Below are positions 49,764 through 56,882 of a stretch of 64,000 bases of DNA, piece by piece (the first letter of the stretch is position 1; each line of letters starts with the position of its first letter). The position numbers and the translations under genes were made by a program. The stretch is from positions 124,001 through 188,000 of the forward strand of contig JACJWI010000004.1 in the NCBI GenBank assembly GCA_020637215.1. Direction: 5' to 3'. The DNA comes from Microthrixaceae bacterium. Lineage in GTDB: Bacteria > Actinomycetota > Acidimicrobiia > Acidimicrobiales > Microtrichaceae. Under the pieces are notes generated by a model. That model saw only the letters and a list, made by a program, of their open reading frames with translations, did not search any database and was not told the origin of the DNA.

Positions 49764-50726
49764 GTGAACGATGCCCTCGACCCCCGTCCCCGACCCCGGA
49801 GCCCCCGGGTCGCCCTGGCCACCAGCACCGAGGCGTGGTCGCTCGACGAGGACGCCCCGCTGCTCACCGCGGCGCTGGCCGACGTCGGTCTCGACGCCCG
49901 CGGGGTGGTCTGGGACGACCCCGATGTCGACTGGTCCGCCTTCGAGTTGGTCGTCATCCGTTCCACCTGGGACTACGCGACCCGCCACCGCGAGTTCATC
50001 GAGTGGACCGAGCGGGTCCAGGCCGTCACCGACCTGCGCAACCCCGCCGCGGTGATCGCCTGGAACACCGACAAGCGATACCTGGCCGACCTGGCCGACG
50101 ACGGCGTCGCCGTCACCCCGACCACGTTCCTGACCACGCCGATGCCCGAGGCGGAGGTGAGCGAGCGGATCGCGGAGTCGGTCGGGGCGGACCGGGGCAT
50201 CGTGGTCAAGCCGACCGTGTCGGCCGGGTCGAAGGACACCGCCCGTTACGCCTCCCGGGCCGAGGATCCGCATGCGCTCGGCGCCGCCGCCACCCATGCC
50301 GCCTCGTTGCTCGACCGGGGCCGGGCCGTCATGGTCCAGCCCTACTTGGACTCGGTCGACGACGACGGCGCCGACGGCGGCGAGACCGGCCTGGTGTTCC
50401 TCGGCGGCACCTTCAGCCACGCGTTCCGCAAGGGACCGCTGCTGGCGCTCGGCGCCGATCCGGTGGCGGGCCTGTACGCCGAGGAGACCATCTCGGCCCG
50501 GGAGCCGAAGGACGAGCAGCTCGCTGTCGCCGCAACCGTCCTCGACGCCGCCCGCGCCCGCACCGGCTTCACCGAGCTCTACGCCCGGGTCGACCTGCTG
50601 TCGGGCGAGGACGGCTCGCCGGTCCTGCTGGAGTTGGAGCTGTGCGAGCCGTCGTTCTTCCTGACCAGCTCACCGGGCTCGGCGGCGCGAGCCGCGGAGG
50701 CGATCGCCGCCGCGGTCAGGCGCTGA
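49764..50726 (+). CDS. ATP-grasp domain protein (RimK/glutathione synthetase-like)
   Basis: The protein has 320 aa. PRVALATSTEAWSLDEDAPLL, VVIRSTWDYATRHREFIEW and NTDKRYLADLAD precede the ATP-grasp lid (IVVKPTVSAGSKDTARY) and the metal-binding VLLELELCEPSFFL. It resembles the actinobacterial proteins annotated as ATP-grasp/RimK-like enzymes, which make acid-amine ligations, but the substrate is unknown. The GTG at 49764 is immediately after the palindrome, whose right arm supplies the purine-rich GCGGGG; about 14 residues precede the conserved core. Confidence 0.78.
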   Translation: MNDALDPRPRPRSPRVALATSTEAWSLDEDAPLLTAALADVGLDARGVVWDDPDVDWSAFELVVIRSTWDYATRHREFIEWTERVQAVTDLRNPAAVIAWNTDKRYLADLADDGVAVTPTTFLTTPMPEAEVSERIAESVGADRGIVVKPTVSAGSKDTARYASRAEDPHALGAAATHAASLLDRGRAVMVQPYLDSVDDDGADGGETGLVFLGGTFSHAFRKGPLLALGADPVAGLYAEETISAREPKDEQLAVAATVLDAARARTGFTELYARVDLLSGEDGSPVLLELELCEPSFFLTSSPGSAARAAEAIAAAVRR

Positions 50727-50739
50727 GGACCGACGTCGG

Positions 50740-51405
50740 TCAGGCGGAGTCGTCAGGGCGGTCCGGGCCGTCGGGGCCCGACCCGCGGCGGGCGACCACC
50801 CACGCCATCGCTCCGACCACCACGACCAGGGCCCCGATCCCGAGGACCCACGGCAGGGGGCTGGAATCGCTCTGCTCGGCGGCTTCCTCTGCGGTGCCCT
50901 CACGGGTGGCGGTGACGCCGTCGACCGGGGCCTCGCTGGTGGAGGCAGGGGTCGACCCGGGGGTCGACCCCGAGGTCGGGGTCGACCCGATCGGGGTGCT
51001 CGAGGTCGAGGCCGGACCGGCGATGTCCTGGGTGAGCGTGACCGTCGCCGACGGCGACACGGCGGTCACCCGAACGTTCCAGACCGCGGCGGACGGGAAC
51101 TCGAGGCGGGCGGTGTACTCGCCCGGGGACCCCGCCGCGGTCATCGGGACGGGATCGATGGCCGCTCCGGCGCCGTCGTCGGCCACGGCGGTCACCGTGG
51201 CGCCGTCGACCGGGTGCCCGTCGCCTTCGAAGGTGAGCTTGACCGTGATCGTGCTGGAGGACCCCGACGGTGTCGCCGACACGACGGCGAGGACGCCGTC
51301 GTCGCCGTGGGCTCCCGCCATCGGAGCGATGGCGGCGACGCCCACCCCGACGACGAGCAGGACGGCCAGGAGCGCGGCGACGATGCGGACGAGCGGCTTC
51401 TGCAT
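50740..51405 (-). CDS. Secreted membrane-anchored protein with YtkA/FixH-like domain
   Basis: The protein has 221 aa. A signal peptide (VRIVAALLAVLLVVGVGVAAIAP), an immunoglobulin-like domain (~residues 35-125: TITVKLTFEGDGHPVDGATVTAV...GEYTARLEFPSAAVWNVRVTA) and a Ser/Thr/Pro stalk (SSTPIGSTPTSGSTPGSTP) are followed by one C-terminal helix and an Arg/Asp tail. The fold resembles the YtkA-like domain at the end of the neighbouring CopC/CopD protein. The gene is 74 bp downstream of it on the same strand, so a joint copper-related role is likely but unproven. Confidence 0.75.
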   Translation of the reverse strand: MQKPLVRIVAALLAVLLVVGVGVAAIAPMAGAHGDDGVLAVVSATPSGSSSTITVKLTFEGDGHPVDGATVTAVADDGAGAAIDPVPMTAAGSPGEYTARLEFPSAAVWNVRVTAVSPSATVTLTQDIAGPASTSSTPIGSTPTSGSTPGSTPASTSEAPVDGVTATREGTAEEAAEQSDSSPLPWVLGIGALVVVVGAMAWVVARRGSGPDGPDRPDDSA

Positions 51406-51479
51406 CCCCAGATCATGCCCCGGCCGCTGCGACGGGACCGAACACCCCGACCGAACTCCCGACCGACGTGCGGGGGCGA

Positions 51480-53213
51480 TCAGGCGATCGGGACCCGGAA
51501 CGTCGTGCTCGCCGGTGCGCCCCCGACCACGACGGTCAGCTCGAAGGTCCAGTCGCCGGGTGTGAGCTGCACCCCCTGGGCCACGCCGTGACTGGCGGTG
51601 ACCGGGGTGATGGGAACCGCCCGCGACGCCACACCTTCGGTGGAGACCTTCAGCTCGGCCGCGTCGACCCGTGCCAGGGATCCGTCACGGGCCAGGTAGT
51701 AGACGTGGACGTCGTTGGGACCGGCCGCGGCCGGCGAGACCTCCATGCGCACCGTCGTGTCGCCGGCCTGCTTGACCATCTGGACCGGCTCGGTGGATCG
51801 GGCCGCCTCGCGGCCCGGCGGCGTGCCGACCAGGACTGCGGTGACCGCGACCACCGCCAGGCCGACGACGACCTCGGCCCGGTAGGTGCGGAGCACCCGG
51901 GCACTCCAGCGGGCGGTGGCGGCCAGCTGTCGGCGGTGCACCCAACCGAAGGCCAGCAGCGCCACCGTCCCCAACGCCTTGGCCAGCACCAGCCGCCCGT
52001 GGGTCGTGTCGGTGAGCGCGGAGAGCGACCGCTCCTGAAGAGCGGCGTTGAGCACGCCGGTGGCCACGGTCAGCGGCGCCGCGACCAATGCCGTCCGGCT
52101 GAACGCGGCGGCGCGTTCGCGCGTGCCGTCCCAGCTGAGCACGAGCACGCCCAGAGCACCGACCCACGCTGCGGCGGCCAGGACGTGGATGGCGTCGGAC
52201 GCGACGGCCAGTCCGACCGGGCTCGCAGTCCAGGCGTGGCCACCCAGGCTGGGAAGTGCCAGCGCGGCCAGGATCCCGACCGCGGCCAGCCACGGCGCCC
52301 GCCGCAACGCCCGGGGCGGGAGGACGGCGAGCACGAGCACCAGCGCGACCAACACCCGCAGACCCGCGACCGTGCCCGCCCAGCTGGCGCCGAGGAACCG
52401 GCCGGTGGCACCCGGCCCGTCGAGGATCGACCCGCCGGCCAGGTCGGCCGCGCTGGCCAGGAGGCTCAGGCCGACACCGAACAGGACCGACACCGCTCCG
52501 GGCAGCAGCAGGAACCGGGCCGAGGCCAGCTCGCTGCCCCATCCCTGGGGCCCGGAACCCGCTCCGGTGTCGACGTCGGCGGCCGCGTCGGTGTCGGCAG
52601 CATCAGAGGAGGCCGCATCAGAGGAGGCAGCATCAGCCGGCTCGGGACCGGGAAGCTCGGCGTCGGTCGGGTGCTGTCTGCGGACCCGGGGTCCGTCGAC
52701 GAACAGGGCCATGGCCAGCACGCCTCCCACCAGCAGGCCCCCGGTGAGCGCGATCCACCGACCGAACGCGTTCAGGACCCGAAGGGCGTCGAAGCCGCCG
52801 GCGTCGACCGCGGCGGCCGATCCGGTGCGACGGCCGACGTGGAACACGTAGGAGCCGGAGATGACGTGGCCGTCGTCGGAGAGGGCGCGGTACGACACCG
52901 TGTAGGTGCCCTCGGGTCCGCTCGCCACCGGCTGACGGACCTCGGTCCCGTCCGCCGTCGTGCTCGGCGACCCCTCGGCCACGTCCTCACCCGCCGGGTC
53001 GAGCACCCGGACGCCGCCGTCGTCGACGTTGACCCCGTCGTCGAAGGTGAGCACGACCTCCCGTGGTGCCTGCTCCACCACCTCGTCGTTGCCGGGGGCG
53101 GACGACACGAGCGACGCGTGAGCGGACGCGGTGCCCGCCAACGGCCCGGCCGCGGCCAGGAGGCCCAACCCGACGACCAGCCAGAGCACGGGGCGACGAC
53201 GGGTCCGGATCAC
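51480..53213 (-). CDS. CopC-CopD fusion with YtkA-like C-terminus (copper resistance/uptake)
   Basis: The protein has 577 aa. After a signal peptide (WLVVGLGLLAAAGPLAG), CopC starts with His at AHASLVSSAPG and contains GHVISGSYVFHVG, the copper-binding His positions. A polytopic CopD domain (~150-470) follows, then a C-terminal extracytoplasmic YtkA/FixH-like domain (TTVRMEVSPAAAGPNDVHVYYL). A run of Ala/Asp/Ser repeats (SDAASSDAADTDAAADVD) interrupts the CopD part. CopC/D systems bind and import or tolerate copper. GTG 53213 gives an intact signal peptide. Confidence 0.88.
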   Translation of the reverse strand: MIRTRRRPVLWLVVGLGLLAAAGPLAGTASAHASLVSSAPGNDEVVEQAPREVVLTFDDGVNVDDGGVRVLDPAGEDVAEGSPSTTADGTEVRQPVASGPEGTYTVSYRALSDDGHVISGSYVFHVGRRTGSAAAVDAGGFDALRVLNAFGRWIALTGGLLVGGVLAMALFVDGPRVRRQHPTDAELPGPEPADAASSDAASSDAADTDAAADVDTGAGSGPQGWGSELASARFLLLPGAVSVLFGVGLSLLASAADLAGGSILDGPGATGRFLGASWAGTVAGLRVLVALVLVLAVLPPRALRRAPWLAAVGILAALALPSLGGHAWTASPVGLAVASDAIHVLAAAAWVGALGVLVLSWDGTRERAAAFSRTALVAAPLTVATGVLNAALQERSLSALTDTTHGRLVLAKALGTVALLAFGWVHRRQLAATARWSARVLRTYRAEVVVGLAVVAVTAVLVGTPPGREAARSTEPVQMVKQAGDTTVRMEVSPAAAGPNDVHVYYLARDGSLARVDAAELKVSTEGVASRAVPITPVTASHGVAQGVQLTPGDWTFELTVVVGGAPASTTFRVPIA

Positions 53214-53352
53214 GGCGGCGATGGTACCCAGCCCCTCCGGTCGGGTTGCGCCGGTCCCGACCGCGACGGCACTGTCAGTCGTGTCCGGGCCGCCACGGCT
53301 CGGGCCCGCGACCCGCCCGAACCCGACGGCGACGACCACCGAGGACGTACCC

Positions 53353-54198
53353 ATGACCGACGAGCCCACCCCGACCCCGCCCGCAGTCGACCGGGTCACC
53401 TATGCCGTCGACGGCGGCGTCGCCACCATCACCATCGACGCCGCGGATGCGGGCAACTCCCTGACGTCATCGATGCGCGACGGGATGACTGAGCTGGTCG
53501 AGTGGGCCTCGGCCGACCACGGCGTGCGGGCGATCGTGCTGACCGGCGCCGGGGAGCGCCACTTCTGCACCGGCGCCAACCTGGGCGGTCCGCAGAAGCC
53601 GGCTCCGCCCCGACCCGAGGGCGCGCCGGACCGCCTGCTCGGCGACGGCGCCCGGATGATCCGGCGCGGCTGGCAGCGGCTGATCGCGTCGATCCTCGAC
53701 TCGGAGAAGCCGGTGGTCGCCCGGGTCAACGGGACCGCAGCGGGCGGAGGCGCGCACCTGGTGCTGGCGTGTGACCTGGTGGTCATGGCCGACACCGCCA
53801 AGCTGGTCGAGGTGTTCGTCCGACGGGGCATCCTCCCCGACGCCGGCGGCGCCTGGATGCTGCCGCGCATCGTCGGGCCGCAGGTCACCAAGGAGCTCAT
53901 GTTCCTGGCCGACGACGTGTCCGCCGAGCGGTGCCGCGAGCTGAACATCGCCAACCGGGTCGCGCCCGCCGCCGAGCTCGACGCGGCCGTCGACGAGCTC
54001 ACCGGGCGCCTGGTCCAGGCGCCGACCAAGGCGCTCGGACTGACCAAGTGGCTGGTCAACCGGGCCTTCGAGTCGAGCCGCCACACCGCCTTCGAGGAGG
54101 AGGCCGCCGCCCAGGAGTGGCTGATGCACTCGGAGGACTTCCAGGAGGGTCTGGCCGCCTTCCGCGAGCGTCGGTCACCGGAGTTCCGCGGCTGGTGA
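53353..54198 (+). CDS. Enoyl-CoA hydratase/isomerase (crotonase) family protein
   Basis: This 281-aa crotonase has the oxyanion loops HFCTGANLGG and NGTAAGGGAHLVLACDLVVM. The second acid position reads GILPDAGGAWMLPR: Asp replaces the usual Glu of hydratases, as in PaaG-type isomerases and related groups, so isomerase or ring-modifying activity is as likely as hydration. The C-terminus is the typical amphipathic helix (EGLAAFRERRSPEFRG). It is divergent from the CopC/CopD gene. The substrate is unknown. Confidence 0.88.
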   Translation: MTDEPTPTPPAVDRVTYAVDGGVATITIDAADAGNSLTSSMRDGMTELVEWASADHGVRAIVLTGAGERHFCTGANLGGPQKPAPPRPEGAPDRLLGDGARMIRRGWQRLIASILDSEKPVVARVNGTAAGGGAHLVLACDLVVMADTAKLVEVFVRRGILPDAGGAWMLPRIVGPQVTKELMFLADDVSAERCRELNIANRVAPAAELDAAVDELTGRLVQAPTKALGLTKWLVNRAFESSRHTAFEEEAAAQEWLMHSEDFQEGLAAFRERRSPEFRGW

Positions 54199-54252
54199 TC
54201 GATCGGGGGATCGGGCCGGGCCGCCGACCAACCGACAGCTTTCACAGCATTT

Positions 54253-54295
54253 CAACATCTTTGGTGTTGCATCAGGCGGTTTGAGTCGTCACACT
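54253..54295 (+). promoter_or_regulatory. Promoter of the lipoprotein gene with small inverted repeat
   Basis: -35 TTGCAT (54267-54272), a 17-bp spacer and -10 CACACT (54290-54295) end 7 nt before the ATG at 54303. CAACATCTTTGGTGTTG (54253-54269), with 5-bp inverted arms, overlaps the -35 box in an AT-rich stretch and may be an operator. Confidence 0.45.
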
Positions 54296-54302
54296 GGCCG
54301 CC

Positions 54303-55067
54303 ATGTCCGGGGTCGGTTGGATCAGGTCAGCGTCACCACGTCGAGCGCCGCGCGCCGGCGCCACCTGGGTGGCTCTGGTGCTTCTCGCCGGGCTCACGTC
54401 GGCGTGCGGGACGGGGCCGGTGGAGCCGCTCCGCCCGCTCGGTGACGCCTCGGCCCCACGGGCCACCACCCCCGGGGCCGCAACCGACCCCACCGGGACT
54501 CCGCCCGCGTCGATCACGCCCAGCGCTCCAGAGCCCGCCGGCCCGACCACGACCGCACCGGAGCCCGGCGACGGCCCCGGTCGGATCGTCGCCGACGTCC
54601 TCGACCGCTACGACCGGGTTCTGGCCCGGCTCCACGCCGACCCCGCAGCGATGAACCGCCCGGGCGATCCCGTCGGCTCGGAGCTGCTGGGAGAGCTGGG
54701 CCGGGTGGTGCCCGCCGGGGCCGTCCTCTTCGACGACATCCGGTCCCAGCTGGCCGGCCGGGCCGCCCGGGGTGAGTCGATCCCGGTCGAGGACCGCCAG
54801 CTCCCGTACGTGCACCACGGCATCGACGCGGATGTCGAGGGAGCCGACCGGGTGACCTTCACGTGGTGCAGCTGGTCGCCGGGGGTGGTGCGCGACACCG
54901 CCACCGGGGCAGTCGTCGACGACACCGTCGGCCAAGGGACGGGCACGGGTGTGGCGGAGCGGATCGACGGGACGTGGATGCTCGCGTCGCTCGACGAGAG
55001 CACTCTCGACCTGCTTCCCGCCGGTACGGCCGACCCCTGCCCCGGAGCGGATCGGAGCCGGCCGTGA
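54303..55067 (+). CDS. Lipoprotein of unknown function
   Basis: The protein has 254 aa. The lipobox LTSAC (Cys35) follows a hydrophobic segment (TWVALVLLAG). A Thr/Pro/Ala-rich spacer (~45-90) leads to a domain with IVADVLDRYDRVLARLHADPAAM and VTFTWCSWSPGVVRDTATGAVVDD, an NTF2-like style fold, ending with GTWMLASLDEST. I recognise no named family. It overlaps the following secreted protein gene by 4 bp (GTGA), so both are made together and probably act together outside the membrane. Confidence 0.75.
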   Translation: MSGVGWIRSASPRRAPRAGATWVALVLLAGLTSACGTGPVEPLRPLGDASAPRATTPGAATDPTGTPPASITPSAPEPAGPTTTAPEPGDGPGRIVADVLDRYDRVLARLHADPAAMNRPGDPVGSELLGELGRVVPAGAVLFDDIRSQLAGRAARGESIPVEDRQLPYVHHGIDADVEGADRVTFTWCSWSPGVVRDTATGAVVDDTVGQGTGTGVAERIDGTWMLASLDESTLDLLPAGTADPCPGADRSRP

Positions 55068-55987
55068 TCCCCCGTCGCCGTCGCCGGCCCGTTGCCGTCG
55101 CGGTCGCCGTCGCCGTCGTGTCGGCGGTGATGGCCTTCGGTGGCCCGTCGTCGGCGGGAGCGGCCGGGGACTCCACCGCCTCATCGCGGGTCACCCGCGA
55201 CGGGCGAATCATCACGTCGATCATCAACCGGACGGCCATCCGCTACCCCGGCCGGGGAACCGCCCCGAGCACCTACTGGCTCACGCTCACCGACACAGAG
55301 CTGTCGTTCCTGTTGGCCGTCCTCGCCAACGACCCCAGCCTGCAGGGCGACTTCGTCGACGTGATGCGCGCGCTGGCCGACGCCGGACCGGACCGGACCG
55401 CGGACGTCCAGGTCCAGATCCGACGAGGTCGGTTCACCGGGCAGACCCGGGCCGTGCCTACCGATCGGTTCGCCCCGGCTCAGGTCCTGGCCCGCCGCAT
55501 GATCACGAGCCTGCCCCCGCTTCGACCGGTCCAGAGTCCCCCGGCCGCGACTCCGATCGTGATCGGCGAGCCGACCTTCACCTCGTTCGACCCCGCCACC
55601 TGGGCGACCGTGGTCGACCGGTCGCTCACCGCCGGAGCGGTCACCGCCCGGGTGCGGGCCCGACCGGTGTCGTTCCGGATCCGCAGCGGAGATCCCGCCG
55701 ACAACCGGATGGCGATCTGCCACGGGCCGGGCCGGCCGTTCGACCCGACCGACCCCGCCCCGCCGGGCCGCCAGGCCCGCCGGGCCGGGACGTGTGCGGT
55801 GACCTACCTGACCCGCACCGGGGTCGAGGGCCGCCGCGACCGCTGGTACGGCGAGCTGACCGTGATCTGGCGGGCCGAGTGGACCACCGACGGGATCACG
55901 TGGCGATCCCTCGGCGACATCCCCCAGATCGCGGTCGTCGGTCGGACGGTGGTGCCCGCCACCACCGCCATCGAGTCCCGGTCCTGA
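55064..55987 (+). CDS. Secreted protein of unknown function, co-translated with a lipoprotein
   Basis: The protein has 307 aa. A basic start (IPRRRRR) and hydrophobic run (PVAVAVAVAVVSAVMAFGG) with SSAGAAG form a signal peptide. The mature part contains no known motif. Conserved-looking spots are TYWLTLTDTELSFLLAV, FTSFDPATWATVVDRSLTAG, and two Cys (AICHGPGRPF, GTCAVTYL) 30-35 residues apart that could form a disulfide; the end YGELTVIWRAEWTTDG is beta-rich. Starts at the GTG overlapping the lipoprotein stop. Function unknown. Confidence 0.7.
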   Translation: MIPRRRRRPVAVAVAVAVVSAVMAFGGPSSAGAAGDSTASSRVTRDGRIITSIINRTAIRYPGRGTAPSTYWLTLTDTELSFLLAVLANDPSLQGDFVDVMRALADAGPDRTADVQVQIRRGRFTGQTRAVPTDRFAPAQVLARRMITSLPPLRPVQSPPAATPIVIGEPTFTSFDPATWATVVDRSLTAGAVTARVRARPVSFRIRSGDPADNRMAICHGPGRPFDPTDPAPPGRQARRAGTCAVTYLTRTGVEGRRDRWYGELTVIWRAEWTTDGITWRSLGDIPQIAVVGRTVVPATTAIESRS

Positions 55988-56003
55988 CCAGGCCCGGGAC
56001 TCG

Positions 56004-56729
56004 TCAGTCGCGTCCGCCGAAGAGCGCGGCGCCGGCGTCGACCAGGTCCGGGATCCGCTGGACGAACTTCTCCTTCAGCTCCGCGGCACGGGCGGCGTCG
56101 AGGTGGCCGCCCGCCACGGCGGCGTCGATCTGCTCGTTGGCGCCCGTCACGAGGGCGTCGCTGATCTTCTGGGCGTCGACGCCGTGCTCGGACGCGAGCT
56201 GCTCGAGCGTCTTGCCGGCCTTCAGCTCGTCGGCGAGTTGCTCTCCGGTCAGGCCGAACACCGACGCGGCCGCGTCGAGCATCTCCTGGCGTCGGGCGTC
56301 CCAGGCATCCCGCCGTTCGGACCGGGCCGCCTCCGCTCGCTGCGTCACCTCGGCGGTGACCGCGTCGGCCTGGGCCTGGGTGAGGACGCCGTTGTGCACC
56401 AGGGCGGCCAGGGCCTCGTCGAGCAGGCGGTGCGAGCCGCCGTGGTCGCGTCCAGCCGACTCGGCCGGGGCCGCGTCGGCATCAGGCGACGGGACCGTCG
56501 TCGGCGCGCTCGCAGGACCAGCGGCGACCTCGGTGGTGGGGGTCCCCTCCTCGGCGCCGGCGCCGCCGAGTGGGTTGACCGCGGCGACGGTCAGTCCGCC
56601 GACGGCCACCGCCGCGGCGACCGCCACCCCGCTGACCACGCGTCGCGCACCGCGGGCCTTCGACCCGCGTCCGGTCGGGCCGCCCTGCTCAGGGCTCGGG
56701 CTCCCGCCGCCCGCGTCCACTCCGTCCAT
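56004..56729 (-). CDS. Membrane-anchored extracytoplasmic helical protein
   Basis: The protein has 241 aa. A basic, Gly-rich start is followed by one hydrophobic segment (VSGVAVAAAVAVGGLTVAAV, ~residues 32-51), then an Ala/Pro-rich spacer. The C-terminal ~120 residues are amphipathic helices with two similar units, LDEALAALVHNGVLTQAQADAV and KTLEQLASEHGVDAQKISDALV, a pattern of short helix repeats seen in SHOCT- or DUF2680-like proteins. The start is taken as ATG 56729. Function unknown; no partner is evident. Confidence 0.65.
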   Translation of the reverse strand: MDGVDAGGGSPSPEQGGPTGRGSKARGARRVVSGVAVAAAVAVGGLTVAAVNPLGGAGAEEGTPTTEVAAGPASAPTTVPSPDADAAPAESAGRDHGGSHRLLDEALAALVHNGVLTQAQADAVTAEVTQRAEAARSERRDAWDARRQEMLDAAASVFGLTGEQLADELKAGKTLEQLASEHGVDAQKISDALVTGANEQIDAAVAGGHLDAARAAELKEKFVQRIPDLVDAGAALFGGRD

Positions 56730-56804
56730 GACCTGCTCCTGTCGTCGTCCCGGTCCCACCCCGGGGTGTCGTCACATCGGTGCCTCCAGCTTGAGCCCAC
56801 CCCA

Positions 56805-56858
56805 CCGCTTTGTCACGCACAGACGCGGTGATCACCGCGTCTGTGCGGGACAAAGCGG
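56805..56858. terminator. Long imperfect palindrome downstream of the sulfatase gene
   Basis: CCGCTTTGTC (56805-56814) pairs with 56849-56858; after a 2-nt mismatch, inner arms of 14 bp (56817-56830 and 56833-56846) pair around AT. It sits 25 bp beyond the sulfatase stop. It shares the 2-nt centre and the outer CCGYTYTGT-like sequence with the other five long palindromes. Confidence 0.65.
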
Positions 56859-56882
56859 GGTCGGGGGCGACGCGGGGGCGGG

